This document shows positions 51,970 to 61,163 of a DNA stretch of 64,000 nucleotides, in pieces. The notes under the pieces are model-generated. The model made no database searches. It saw only the letters and a list, made by a program, of their open reading frames with translations, and had not been told where the DNA came from. The DNA is from Clostridiales bacterium (GTDB lineage: Bacteria > Bacillota > Clostridia > Christensenellales > Aristaeellaceae). Each line of letters begins with the position of its first letter. Positions within the stretch are counted from its first letter, which is position 1. The stretch is from assembly GCA_015056145.1 (NCBI GenBank), contig SVGY01000005.1:115676-179675 (forward strand). Direction: 5' to 3'. A program made the position numbers and the translations under genes.

Positions 51970-52938
51970 TCAGTGTACAGCTACCGCCTTCTCCAGCTGC
52001 GCCCACGCTCCCTCCACCTGGGGCGTGAGCCAGCGGATCTCATCCTCGATGTTGTCGTACTGCCTGTAGTAGCTCTCGGTGTACATGGTTACATGCAGGA
52101 ACAGGTCGTACCAAAGGATGCGCCGCTTTTCCTGCGGGGTGAATTCTTTGATGCCAAAGCCTTCCATGAACGCCGGATTATAGTTTCTTGTGCGGAAACG
52201 GTCGTCCATGAAGGGATCGCTCCACATGGCACGCTCCCAGTCTATCACGCCTGAAAGATGCCCGTCATCCACGAAGAGGTTGCCTTCCCACATGTCCCAG
52301 TGTACGAGAGATGGAACCGTCACCTGATCAAAACAGGCCTGGTCTCTTTCCAGCCTGCGGAAAAGTGCATCCTCCGAAAAGCCGAAGGAAAGACCGATTC
52401 TTGCTGCATCCCCCAGCAGATTTACAAACATAAAGCGCAGCATTTCGTACAGGGAGGCAAAGCGGCGCTGGTCGCCCAGAAGGCCAAAGCTTTCGCCCTG
52501 TACCTTTGTAAGCCTGCGCTGCAGCTGCCCTGCCTCGAAGTATACCTGCTTCTGTATTTCCCGGGGCACTTCCTCCCGCATGGCAAAAAGGCTGCGGCCG
52601 GGCATCCGCTCCATGATGAAGTAGGGCCCGCTACACAGGCTGCGGGAAAAATCGCTGTAGTACACACGGGGCACCTTGGGCACGCCCTCTGTGCCAAGCA
52701 GTTCCATAGCCGCCACTTCCGCAGCCATCAGGTTGATCTCGTTGGAAAGAAACCCTTCGGATGTTCCGGCTGCAATTTTGGCCACCGCAGAGGTTCCGTC
52801 GGCAAATTCCATAAGGTAGGCGGCATTGAACATGCCTTCCGTCAATTCCTTCACTTCATCAAGCTGCTTGTCCGGAAAGGCGGCGGCCGCCATGAGCCGG
52901 AGTGTTTCCCCGGACTGATGATTTTTGGTAATGCCCAT
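51970..52938 (-). CDS. Aminoglycoside phosphotransferase-family kinase
   Basis: A 322-residue protein with the APH/choline-kinase fold. The N-lobe has ELTEGMFNAAYLMEF and SAVAKIAAG with the ATP-binding Lys. The hinge is YFIMERMPGRSLF (about 106). The catalytic loop LVHWDMWEGNLFV (about 214-226) corresponds to H-x-D-x-x-x-x-N, and GVIDWERAMWSDPFMD (about 233) carries the metal-binding Asp. Substrates of such chromosomal kinases range from aminoglycosides to choline, homoserine and sugars; none can be chosen here. GGGAGGAG precedes the ATG at 52938. It is 15 bases downstream of ispG. Confidence 0.85.
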   Translation of the reverse strand: MGITKNHQSGETLRLMAAAAFPDKQLDEVKELTEGMFNAAYLMEFADGTSAVAKIAAGTSEGFLSNEINLMAAEVAAMELLGTEGVPKVPRVYYSDFSRSLCSGPYFIMERMPGRSLFAMREEVPREIQKQVYFEAGQLQRRLTKVQGESFGLLGDQRRFASLYEMLRFMFVNLLGDAARIGLSFGFSEDALFRRLERDQACFDQVTVPSLVHWDMWEGNLFVDDGHLSGVIDWERAMWSDPFMDDRFRTRNYNPAFMEGFGIKEFTPQEKRRILWYDLFLHVTMYTESYYRQYDNIEDEIRWLTPQVEGAWAQLEKAVAVH

Positions 52939-52953
52939 GGGTCTCCTCCCTGA

Positions 52954-54057
52954 TCAGGCGTTTTCCCGCTCTTTGGCAATTTCCCGTACACGGCGGATGA
53001 GGATGCCTGCCAGGTCGCCCTCGATCTTCCGGGGAGCCTTGCCCTTTTCAAACAATGCACCCACGGCATAGTCGCCGCCCTCGCCGCCTGCATTGGCCCC
53101 TGCGCTGAGGCCGCCGCCGGCAATGCCGATATCCGCCTCCCGGGCCTCGCCGGGGCCATTGACCACGCAGCCCATCACCGCTACGGTAAGCGGGATGCGG
53201 ATATCACTCAGCTCCTTTTCCACCCGGCGGGCAATGGCGGCCACGTCGATGCCGGTACGGCCGCAGGTGGGGCAGGAAACCACGTTGACGTAGCTGTTGC
53301 GCAGCCCGCAGGCCCGGAGGATATCAATGGCTGCCTGGGCTTCAGGGATGGGGCTGCCGGTAAGGCTGACCCGGACGGTGTTGCCGATGCCCTGCAAAAG
53401 CAGTGCGCCAATACCCACTGCGCTTTTGATATTGCCGGAGCCGGGCAGGCCTGCCTCGGTAACGCCCACATGGAGGGGATAATCCGTCTCCCGGGCGGCC
53501 AGCTGGTAGGCGGCTACCGTCAGGGGCACATTGCTGGCCTTCAGGCTCAGTACGATATCATGAAAGCCTGCATCCTCCAGCATTTTTGCATGATGCAGTG
53601 CACTGTCCACCATGCCCCGGGCGGTAACGCCGCCCTCCCTCCGGAGGATCTCCTTTTCGATGCTGCCGGAGTTGACACCGATACGGATGGGCACATGATG
53701 CATCCTGGCGCAGTCCGCCACCATGCGCACCTTGTCCATGCCGCCGATATTGCCCGGGTTGATGCGCACCTTGCTGATGCCCTTTTCCATGGCGGCAATG
53801 GCCAGGTCGTGGCGGTAGTGGATATCCGCCACCAGCGGCACCGGAGAACCATCCACAATAAAGGGCAGCGCCTGGATGCATTTTTCATCATAAACACTCA
53901 GCCGGACGATGTCGCAGCCGGACTCGGCCAGGGCTTTGATCTGGGCAAGGGTCGCTTCCCCGTCCCGGCTGTCGGTATTGGTCATGCTCTGTACGCTCAC
54001 CGGGGCATCGCCGCCGATGGGCACGTTTCCAATCATAAATTTACGGGTATTCGTCAT
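52954..54057 (-). CDS. ispG: 4-hydroxy-3-methylbut-2-en-1-yl diphosphate synthase
   Basis: A 367-residue IspG (GcpE), the iron-sulfur enzyme of the MEP isoprenoid pathway that converts MEcPP to HMBPP. VSVQSMTNTDSRD at residues 20-32 and VADIHYRHDLA near 76 belong to the TIM barrel. SCPTCGRTGID near 266 and MGCVVNGPGEAREAD near 300 supply the three Cys ligands and conserved Glu of the [4Fe-4S] site. GGAGGGTG precedes the ATG at 54057. It is in tandem with the APH-like gene. Confidence 0.95.
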   Translation of the reverse strand: MTNTRKFMIGNVPIGGDAPVSVQSMTNTDSRDGEATLAQIKALAESGCDIVRLSVYDEKCIQALPFIVDGSPVPLVADIHYRHDLAIAAMEKGISKVRINPGNIGGMDKVRMVADCARMHHVPIRIGVNSGSIEKEILRREGGVTARGMVDSALHHAKMLEDAGFHDIVLSLKASNVPLTVAAYQLAARETDYPLHVGVTEAGLPGSGNIKSAVGIGALLLQGIGNTVRVSLTGSPIPEAQAAIDILRACGLRNSYVNVVSCPTCGRTGIDVAAIARRVEKELSDIRIPLTVAVMGCVVNGPGEAREADIGIAGGGLSAGANAGGEGGDYAVGALFEKGKAPRKIEGDLAGILIRRVREIAKERENA

Positions 54058-54149
54058 GTTGTTTCACCCTCCCCTGGAAATGGTCACACAGATTTATTAT
54101 AGCATACTTTTTGCCTTCTTTCTCCCGGGAATGGAAGCAAAAGCATTAC

Positions 54150-54183
54150 ATAAAGAAACAGCCCGCCGGAAGCAGGCTGTTTC
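54150..54183 (-). terminator. Terminator of the WG-repeat gene
   Basis: Minus-strand stem GAAACAGCC/GGCTGTTTC (54155-54183) followed by TTTATG, 32 bases after the stop codon at 54215. Confidence 0.65.
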
Positions 54184-54214
54184 GCAGGTATATTTCTGAA
54201 ATTCCGGATAAGAA

Positions 54215-55648
54215 TTACTTCTCAAACTGAGTGCCGCACATGGGGCAATAGTTGAAGCTCATCTCATCGGTGGTGTAGCCGCAGGCGCAGCTGAGGGAGG
54301 GCAGGTCGCCCAGGGGAGTGAAGCTGCCGTCGATGGATACGTTGTAGAGGGTATCCTCGCCGTCAACGTAAACGCTCAGCATGGAGCCGTCGTTGCTTAC
54401 GTTGAAGCTGGCGTAGTCAGCCTCGAAGGGAGTGATAACATCGTTGTTGGAGATATCCCGCACAACCCACTTGCCTTCGCTGTTCTTGGCGGTGAAGATC
54501 TGGGCGTTGCCGTAGAAGCGGGCTTCGGTAAAGCGCTCGGGGAATTCGCCGGCAATGGAGATGACGATGTGTTCGCCGTTGGTATCCTCCACATCGATGA
54601 AGGGGAAGTTGTAGATACGGGCCACATCACCGCTGTAGCGGGAGAGGTAGACCAGGTTGCCGGACATATCCGCAATACCGATGCAGCCGTCCTTCTCCAC
54701 AGGCTGGTAGCCCTGATGGAAGAAGGGATAGTCGCTGTAGTCCACCACGGGGATATCGTCATATTCGATGGGAAGCACGATGTTGCCGTTGCGGTCGATG
54801 AGGCCGTACTTGTCGTCCTTCTCCACACGGGCATAGTTGCCACGGAACTGGTCCACATAATCCACTTCGTCGCTCAGGTCAAACAGCACGGTACCGTCCA
54901 GGGCCAGGCCCTTTTTGCTGCGCACATAGATGCTCTGCTCCACTTCGCCCTCGGTGAGGGTGCAGCCTTCGCAGAAAGCAGGAGTATTGCTGCCCACATG
55001 GGTGATGATCTCGGTATCGTAATCGTATTGATACTCGCTGCTGCTGTCGGTTTCGGGGTAGGTGGACTTTACGAAATCCTTGTTGTAGAAGTAATAATGA
55101 TTGTCACGGGATTTGATGCAGATAAAGTTGCCGTAGGCGCTCACATAATCGTACTCCGTACGGGTGACGCTGCCCACCATCTGGCCGCAGAAGTACACGT
55201 CCACGGTATCCACCAGGTAGAAAACATCATCCTGGGACCAGGACTTGTAATCGTAGTTATCCACAGTACCGGCGGTAAAGCGGATACCCAGCTGCCAGCG
55301 GTCGCTGATTACGTCCACATCGCCGTACTGGGCGGGAACCATTTCCACACCGCGGCCGTCCACGATACCCTTGCAGTTTTCGCCTTCGCCGACGGTAACT
55401 TCGTACATACCACGGTTCACGCTGATATCATAAAAGATGGCTTCGGTCAGGGGCTGATTCTGAGCATCCATGATCTGGTAGGGCTCGCCGTATTCGGCCC
55501 GGTAAGCAAAGGTGTTGGCTTCGCTGTTGAAATAGATGCTGCCTTCCAGCACCACGCTGGAGGAGACGGTTGCATTGGCCAGGGCGCTGGTCATCATGCA
55601 CAGAACCAGCAGCATGGCGGTAAGGAACAGGGCAAAGCGTTTCATCAT
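54215..55648 (-). CDS. Secreted WG-repeat protein with C-terminal zinc ribbon
   Basis: A 477-residue exported protein with a signal peptide (MMKRFALFLTAMLLVLCMMTSA). The mature part contains WG/KWG-like repeats (KGIVDGRGVEMVPAQYGDVD, KYGLIDRNGNIVLPIEYDDI, GCIGIADMSGNLVYLSRYSG), which form beta modules of unknown ligand. It ends in a four-Cys ribbon, CACGYTTDEMSFNYCPMCG (residues about 454-472). A zinc ribbon on a protein with an export signal is unusual. GGAGG lies four bases before the ATG at 55648 and seven before the ATG at 55645; either could be used. Confidence 0.8.
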   Translation of the reverse strand: MMKRFALFLTAMLLVLCMMTSALANATVSSSVVLEGSIYFNSEANTFAYRAEYGEPYQIMDAQNQPLTEAIFYDISVNRGMYEVTVGEGENCKGIVDGRGVEMVPAQYGDVDVISDRWQLGIRFTAGTVDNYDYKSWSQDDVFYLVDTVDVYFCGQMVGSVTRTEYDYVSAYGNFICIKSRDNHYYFYNKDFVKSTYPETDSSSEYQYDYDTEIITHVGSNTPAFCEGCTLTEGEVEQSIYVRSKKGLALDGTVLFDLSDEVDYVDQFRGNYARVEKDDKYGLIDRNGNIVLPIEYDDIPVVDYSDYPFFHQGYQPVEKDGCIGIADMSGNLVYLSRYSGDVARIYNFPFIDVEDTNGEHIVISIAGEFPERFTEARFYGNAQIFTAKNSEGKWVVRDISNNDVITPFEADYASFNVSNDGSMLSVYVDGEDTLYNVSIDGSFTPLGDLPSLSCACGYTTDEMSFNYCPMCGTQFEK

Positions 55649-55699
55649 TGTACCTCCGTCGTTGCAATACTGTGGTCATTCCTTGGAATGCCAAACACA

Positions 55700-55729
55700 A
55701 TTTTACAGCTTCGGGAAGAGGAATGTCAA
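55700..55729 (-). promoter_or_regulatory. Promoter of the WG-repeat gene
   Basis: Minus-strand TTGACA (55724-55729), 18 bases, TAAAAT (55700-55705), about 50 bases before the start codon. Confidence 0.65.
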
Positions 55730-55845
55730 ACAAAAAACCCAAATAATACACGGATTTACAAAATATACACATTCCATTTCCATGCCTTTGAGGGGCGGAT
55801 GTGATATACTGAAACAGAATATTTTTATGGAAAGGAGTTGGCGGT

Positions 55846-57471
55846 GTGGATTTGCCCAACTGGCTGCCGGAATGGCTCAGGCCACAGCAAAAGGACGAAA
55901 ACGCCGAATCTGTCCGGGGAACGGGCCCCATCACAGCCATGCCCCTTAATCGGCTGCAAAGCCTTACTGTACCTTTTGCCAGGGATCCTTTCTACCGTCT
56001 CCGGCCGGCGTTTTCCCATGAGGCGGCTGGGCTTTCCCTGGAGCTTGCCCGGGCGGCCTACACGCTGGAACTGGATCCCTGGATGCAGGCGGGCTGGGAT
56101 GATATTTCCGTTCAGGTGGATAACAGCCTGCACACCGGTCTTGGCAGCGGCGGCGACAAAGCAGCCCTGCAGGGCATGCTCACCAGCGGCAAGCTATACC
56201 TGGCCAGGGCCGCCATGCAGGACAAGATCGCCCTGGGGCCACTGGTCAGCTCCCTCAGGCACAGCCGCAGCGAATCCACAAAGGCAGTGGTGATGCTTCA
56301 TCGCCTGGAGGACGGGCAATACCTTGTGGCTATCGGCTTCATGGGTACAGGCAAGCGCATCAACGACTGGCTGAGCAATCTCCGCATATCCACCGAGGAG
56401 GGCTTTCACAAAGGCTTTCACCAGCTGTGCACCCATTTTGAACAGAATCTGGATAAAATACATTTTCCTGCTGCGGCCCGCCAGCTGGGGCTTGAAAAGC
56501 TGACCCTCAGCGATGTTTTGCTGGAGATGCGCTCTCTGCGCAGCCGTTTCCGCCTGTGGATGGCAGGGCACAGTCAGGGCAGCGCCGTTATGCAAATTTT
56601 TGCCCACCGGCTCATCACCCACAGGGGCGTGCTTCCGCAGAATATTACCGGATACGGCTTTGCATCGCCCACGGTGGCCACGGGCCGCCTTGTGTACGAC
56701 CCTGCAAGCTATCCTCTTTTCCACATCCTCAACAGCGATGATCTGGTCACGAAGATGGGCGCAGTGGTGCATCTTGGCATATGCCTGGAACACTCCGCCA
56801 CGCCCCGCCTGCGGGAGGAAAGCTATCACTTTTCCATTCAGCCTGAAAAGCAGGAACTCCGCAAGGATGTGGATTCCTTCCGGCAGCATATCCAGGATGG
56901 CCCCTCGCTGCTAATGTGCAGCTGGGCCCTTCTCACTGCCCTCAGCCGGGAGATCAAGCCGGATCAGGGAAACAGCCAGGATCGCCGCTGGTATGCGGCC
57001 CTGTGGGGACAGGCCATGAATTACGCCGGCAAGACTGCCGCCGGCTGGCTGGACAGCCTTGTGGACTACCTGGAAAGAAGCTATCAGGACATCACGGGGC
57101 ATGCCATGGCTGCCGCTGAGCAGCAGCATATGCTTGCGGAGGTAATGCTGCATGCCCGGCAGCACGGTCTGCGCAATTATGTGGAGGCCTGGATGGAATC
57201 CCTCACGCCGCCCCACCGCATCGTAAAGGATGGGCAGGACGGCGCCTATGCCTTCATTGTGAAGCACGGTCTCAGCGAACTGATGCCCTTTATCTGGGTC
57301 AAGCCGGCCCGGGGCTTACCCTGCCGGCGGTATGCTGCCTTCCCCATGAAGGAGGGGGAAGTGGTGCAAGCCTTTCACATGCCAGCCACCCGCAGGGCAC
57401 AGGGGCGGCGCATTCCCGTTTACAGGGGCGTCAGGCGCATGGGGGTCAGCGTTATCCGGAAGGGGAAGTGA
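55846..57471 (+). CDS. Lipase-like (class 3) alpha/beta hydrolase
   Basis: A 541-residue protein without a signal peptide. LWMAGHSQGSAVMQIFAHRL (about residues 240-259) has the nucleophile Ser in G-H-S-x-G. GYGFASPTVATG (about 270) and NSDDLVTKMG (about 296) match the strand and Asp region of class 3 lipases, with a candidate His later in the chain. The first 130 residues and last 180 are of unknown fold. Start GTG at 55846 with AAAGGAG eight bases upstream; an extended -10 (TGATATACT) ends at 55810. It shares a 197-base intergenic region with the divergent WG-repeat gene. Substrate unknown. Confidence 0.75.
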   Translation: MDLPNWLPEWLRPQQKDENAESVRGTGPITAMPLNRLQSLTVPFARDPFYRLRPAFSHEAAGLSLELARAAYTLELDPWMQAGWDDISVQVDNSLHTGLGSGGDKAALQGMLTSGKLYLARAAMQDKIALGPLVSSLRHSRSESTKAVVMLHRLEDGQYLVAIGFMGTGKRINDWLSNLRISTEEGFHKGFHQLCTHFEQNLDKIHFPAAARQLGLEKLTLSDVLLEMRSLRSRFRLWMAGHSQGSAVMQIFAHRLITHRGVLPQNITGYGFASPTVATGRLVYDPASYPLFHILNSDDLVTKMGAVVHLGICLEHSATPRLREESYHFSIQPEKQELRKDVDSFRQHIQDGPSLLMCSWALLTALSREIKPDQGNSQDRRWYAALWGQAMNYAGKTAAGWLDSLVDYLERSYQDITGHAMAAAEQQHMLAEVMLHARQHGLRNYVEAWMESLTPPHRIVKDGQDGAYAFIVKHGLSELMPFIWVKPARGLPCRRYAAFPMKEGEVVQAFHMPATRRAQGRRIPVYRGVRRMGVSVIRKGK

Positions 57472-57537
57472 AGCGTCTTTTCCAAACGCCCTTTCCCTGC
57501 GCATAATCCGGATAAATTGAACTTCTTTTTGCCAAGT

Positions 57538-58425
57538 TCACTTCCCGTAAAGAAACTCTTTCGCCCGCCGGGTGTTGCTGTCCAGATTGGGCACCAGCAC
57601 CTGCATGCCGCTGATGGTATCTTCCTCAAATAACCCGTCAAAGGGTACCCGTGCCATGGCTACGTCCACTTCCTCCCGGGTGGCCAGGGGCAAAAGCGCA
57701 TTGATATCCCCCAGGCCCATGTCCGTTTCCACACGGCCCATGCATTGAAAAACAATGCTGGTCAGGGTGAAGAAATCCATCTGGCGCAGCTTGTCAAACA
57801 TGGCGGCGATCACCGCCTGCTGGCGGCCCACCCGCTGAAAGTCGCTGTCGATGGAGCGGATGCGGCTGTAGCTCAGGGCCTGTACGCCGTTGAGCCGCTG
57901 CATGCCCGGGGCGGCCACATGCCCTTCGCCGTAGGGCCTCCCGGTCTTCTGGTTGTAGGCGGAGATCAACTTGTTGAGCGGTTCCAGCTCGGCCTGCTGC
58001 AACTCCAGATCGATACCGCCCATGCGGTCCACCACCTCTGCCAGAAGCTCGAAACTGACGGTGACGGTATGATCCACCGTGATGCCGAAATTATTCTGGA
58101 GCGTGGTTTTCAGCAGTTCCTCCCCGCCAAAGTAATAGGCGGCGTTGAGGCGGGTTTTGCCGCAGCCGGGAATGGGCACATACAGATCCCGCAGGAAGGA
58201 CAGCGCACGCACGCTGCCAGCTGCGGGGTTCACGCTGAGCAGGATCATGGTGTCACTGCGGGCAGACTGATGGGTTTCCATGGTATCCAGGCCGATGAGC
58301 AGGATATTCACGGGGCCGTCGGCCTTTTTTGCGCCGGCAGATGGAATGTGGCCAAGGCAGACCAGTACCATACACAGAAAAAGAACGCACCGGAGCCATG
58401 CCCTGGGGACAATTGAATGAGACAA
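57538..58425 (-). CDS. LCP (LytR-CpsA-Psr) family protein
   Basis: A 295-residue protein with an N-terminal signal anchor and an LCP domain. ILLIGLDTMETHQSARSDTM (residues about 41-60) gives the first Asp/Arg catalytic set, LSFLRDLYVPIPG near 76 and TRLNAAYYFGG near 91 follow, and SRIRSIDSDFQRVGRQQAVI (about 187-206) carries the conserved Arg residues. LCP enzymes attach wall teichoic acid or polysaccharide to peptidoglycan. The ATG at 58443 is part of the GGGAGG site; a TTG at 58425 with eight-base spacing is the better start. It lies 70 bases after the CDF gene. Confidence 0.85.
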   Translation of the reverse strand: MSHSIVPRAWLRCVLFLCMVLVCLGHIPSAGAKKADGPVNILLIGLDTMETHQSARSDTMILLSVNPAAGSVRALSFLRDLYVPIPGCGKTRLNAAYYFGGEELLKTTLQNNFGITVDHTVTVSFELLAEVVDRMGGIDLELQQAELEPLNKLISAYNQKTGRPYGEGHVAAPGMQRLNGVQALSYSRIRSIDSDFQRVGRQQAVIAAMFDKLRQMDFFTLTSIVFQCMGRVETDMGLGDINALLPLATREEVDVAMARVPFDGLFEEDTISGMQVLVPNLDSNTRRAKEFLYGK

Positions 58426-58495
58426 AACAAAAACCTCCCTCATTGTTGCTACAAATAGTAAACGCAGAGGGAGGCAAATTCATTCCGGGGAAATA

Positions 58496-59659
58496 TCAGG
58501 TAAAGTCGGTGTCGTACTGTACCACCAGCCGGTAGCGGCGGTCCAGGGACAGGGCGTGGGCCGTGAGGGCGCTGTGCAGCTCGTTTTTGGCCTTGTAGCC
58601 TGCAGGCAGTACCACGTCAAAAATCAGGTTGATCTGCTCCTGGCCCATCACCATGCGGAAATCGTGCAGGCTCAGGCAAGGGTCGTACTGAATGAGAAAA
58701 TCGTTTATCTGCTTGCGCACTTCGGCGGTGGGGCCGTGGCTTTCAGCGATGGGATCCATGTGGATGCAGATGGGCATACGCATTTTTTCGCCGATTTCAC
58801 GTTCGGCCTGGTCGATGATCTCGTGAATGACGACGATGTTGCTCTGGTCGCTGACCTCCGCATGGACAGAGGCAAAGCAGCGGCCGGGGCCGTAATCGTG
58901 GATGATGAGATCGTGTACTCCCAGCACCTCGTCGTATTCCATGAGCAGCTCCCGGAGCCGGGCGGATTTTTCCGGGTCGGGCTTGCCGCCCAGAAGCCGA
59001 TCCACCGTATCCTTGCATACTTCAAAGCCTGCCTTCAAAACGATCAGCGCAACGATAAGGCCCATCCATCCGTCGATTTTCAGCCCGGTAAAGGCACCTA
59101 CCAGCGTGGAGATCAGCACCGCTGCGGTGGCAAGCACATCGCTGAGGCTGTCTTTGGAGGCGGCCTGCATGGTGCCGTTGCTGGTGTCGTCGCCGATCTT
59201 TTTGTAGAAGAAATACAGCCACAGCTTCAGCAGGATGGAAAGAATAAGCGTCACAATCACCCAGGGGTTCATGGAGAGAGCCTCCGGATGGAGGATGGCG
59301 GCGATGGCATCCTTGAGCAAAGTAAAGGCCATCAGGATAATCAGCAGTCCTACCCCCAGGGAACCCAGATATTCCATGCGGCCATGGCCGAAGGGATGCT
59401 CCTCGTCCACAGGCCGCTGGGCAGCCCGGGTGGATATCAGGGCCACAATGCTGCCGGCGGCGTCGCTCAGGTTGTTGGCTGCGTCGGCCACGATGGCCAG
59501 CGAGCCGGAAATGACGCCCATCAGATATTTTCCTGCAGAAAGCAGCAGGTTCACCCCAATACCCACGGATGCGCCCAGGGTGCCGTAGGCAGCACGACCG
59601 GAATCGCTGGCGGTGTCTTCGGGATTTTTTATGAAAAGGCGGATCAGCCACCGGGTCAT
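58496..59659 (-). CDS. Cation diffusion facilitator (metal efflux)
   Basis: A 387-residue CDF transporter. Six membrane helices begin after residue 25. SGSLAIVADAANNLSDAAGS (about residues 51-70) carries the metal-site Asp and Asn of helix 2, and EEHPFGHGRMEYLG (about 87) is the family signature loop. KDSLSDVLATAAVL (about 169) supplies the helix-5 site. The cytoplasmic C-terminal domain (HDYGPGRCFASVHAEV near 279) is present. It exports zinc, manganese or iron; the DANN/DSLSD pattern does not settle which. AAAGGGATG precedes the ATG at 59659. Confidence 0.88.
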   Translation of the reverse strand: MTRWLIRLFIKNPEDTASDSGRAAYGTLGASVGIGVNLLLSAGKYLMGVISGSLAIVADAANNLSDAAGSIVALISTRAAQRPVDEEHPFGHGRMEYLGSLGVGLLIILMAFTLLKDAIAAILHPEALSMNPWVIVTLILSILLKLWLYFFYKKIGDDTSNGTMQAASKDSLSDVLATAAVLISTLVGAFTGLKIDGWMGLIVALIVLKAGFEVCKDTVDRLLGGKPDPEKSARLRELLMEYDEVLGVHDLIIHDYGPGRCFASVHAEVSDQSNIVVIHEIIDQAEREIGEKMRMPICIHMDPIAESHGPTAEVRKQINDFLIQYDPCLSLHDFRMVMGQEQINLIFDVVLPAGYKAKNELHSALTAHALSLDRRYRLVVQYDTDFT

Positions 59660-59821
59660 GAAAACACATCCCTTTCTGTGAAGAATTGCGCTGGAAAACA
59701 CTGCAGAGCGCATATGATATTGTATCATTTGAGGCAGAAAAAGGGAACCGGATTTTTTGCAGAATCCGGATTGGAAAAATTCATTTGCCGAAATAAAAAC
59801 AGCAAGAATACCGTGGCAAGC

Positions 59822-59850
59822 TTTACCGGTATTTCATATTATGCTATACT
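59822..59850 (+). promoter_or_regulatory. Extended -10 promoter of the aminotransferase operon
   Basis: TTTACC at 59822-59827, 17 bases, TATACT at 59845-59850 with TG one base upstream. It gives a leader of about 107 bases. Confidence 0.7.
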
Positions 59851-59879
59851 CAGCCTGAAACCCTCTCCGGCAATGATTG

Positions 59880-59939
59880 TATGCCCGTCCGGAGAAAAAC
59901 GCAGGATTTGAAATGCAAAATTGCATTTCTCTGGGCATA
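59880..59939 (+). promoter_or_regulatory. Structured leader hairpin before the aminotransferase gene
   Basis: TATGCCC (59880-59886) pairs with GGGCATA (59933-59939) and encloses GAAATGCAA/TTGCATTTC (59910-59929). It lies inside the predicted mRNA leader, ends 24 bases before the start codon, and lacks a T-run. It matches no riboswitch class I recognise. Confidence 0.5.
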
Positions 59940-59963
59940 GCATGATTCAGGGAGGAATTACTT

Positions 59964-61163
59964 ATGCCGCTGACTATTTCCGAAAAAGCCCGTAAAATTG
60001 CACCTTCTGCCACCCTTGCCATGGATGCAAAGGCAAAAGCTCTCATGGCGGAAGGCGTCAGCGTTATCAGCTTTGCTGCAGGCGAGCCGGATTTCAATAC
60101 CCCGGAGCCCGTAAAAGAAGCCATGCGGGAGGCCATGGAGAAAAATCTCACCCGCTACGCCCCCACCAGCGGCACCAAAGAGCTGAAGGACGCCATCATC
60201 TACCGGCTCAAGCAGGATTACAAGCTGAAGTACACCCCCGAGGAGATCATCGTTTCCAGCGGCGCAAAGCATTCTCTGTACAATGTTTTCCAGACTCTGC
60301 TGGATCCCGGCGACGAGGTGATCATCGACAACCCCTGCTGGGTCAGCTATCCGGAAATGGTGCGCATGGCCGGCGGCACCCCCGTGTTCCTCTACTGCCC
60401 GGAAACCCAGGGCTTCCTGCCGGATATGGAGGACCTGGAAAAGCTGGTCACTCCCCGTACCAAGGCCTTTGTACTCAACAATCCCTCCAACCCCAACGGC
60501 TGCATCTGGAACCGGCAGCAGCTGGAGGCCCTGGCCAAGATGGCGGTGAAGCATGATTTCTATATCATCGCCGACGAAATTTACGACAAGCTTGTCTACG
60601 ACGGCCGCAAGCATGTAAGCATTGCTTCCCTGGGCAGCGAGATCAAGAAGCGCACTATCATCATCAACGGCGTCAGCAAATCCTACGCCATGACCGGTTT
60701 CCGTATCGGCTACGCCGCAGGCCCCAAGGATGTTATCAAGGCCATGACCAATTACCAGTCCCAGGCCACCAGCAATGCATCCACCCCCGCACAGCATGCC
60801 GCAGCCGTAGCCCTGACCATGCCTCAGGACTGCGTGGAGGAGATGCGCCGCAGCTTCCAGAAGCGCAGGGACATGATGGTGAGCATGCTCAACTCCACCC
60901 CCGGCCTTGGCTGCAATATGCCCCACGGCGCATTCTATGTCATGATGAACATCACCGAGCTTTTCGGCAAGTATTATGGCGAAAAGCAGATCAACACCAG
61001 CGAGGACTTTGCCCTCACCCTGCTGGAAAACGCCCATGTGGCTACCGTGCCCGGCAGCGCATTTATGGCAGAGGGCTTCTGCCGCCTCAGCTATGCCACC
61101 AGTATGGAAAACGTAATTGAAGGTATGACCCGTATCGCCAATTTTGTAAAGGAGTTGAAGTAA
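59964..61163 (+). CDS. Pyridoxal-phosphate aminotransferase (aspartate aminotransferase-like)
   Basis: A 399-residue class I aminotransferase. ISFAAGEPDFNTPEPV (residues 35-50) is the N-terminal signature, YAPTSGTKELKDAI is near 65, and NNPSNPNGCIW near 173 and IIADEIYDKLVYDG near 199 are cofactor contacts. NGVSKSYAMTGFRIGY (about 235-250) has the Schiff-base Lys at 239. The family includes aspartate and related aminotransferases; oxaloacetate/aspartate is the likely pair. GGAGG lies before the ATG at 59964. Its stop codon overlaps the start of the next gene (TAATG), so the two products are made together. Confidence 0.9.
   Translation: MPLTISEKARKIAPSATLAMDAKAKALMAEGVSVISFAAGEPDFNTPEPVKEAMREAMEKNLTRYAPTSGTKELKDAIIYRLKQDYKLKYTPEEIIVSSGAKHSLYNVFQTLLDPGDEVIIDNPCWVSYPEMVRMAGGTPVFLYCPETQGFLPDMEDLEKLVTPRTKAFVLNNPSNPNGCIWNRQQLEALAKMAVKHDFYIIADEIYDKLVYDGRKHVSIASLGSEIKKRTIIINGVSKSYAMTGFRIGYAAGPKDVIKAMTNYQSQATSNASTPAQHAAAVALTMPQDCVEEMRRSFQKRRDMMVSMLNSTPGLGCNMPHGAFYVMMNITELFGKYYGEKQINTSEDFALTLLENAHVATVPGSAFMAEGFCRLSYATSMENVIEGMTRIANFVKELK

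Noticed and set aside
59851..59963. T-box or known riboswitch in the aminotransferase leader
   Set aside because: No T-box AGGGTGG-type sequence, and no conserved core of the riboswitch classes I know; only two stems are visible.
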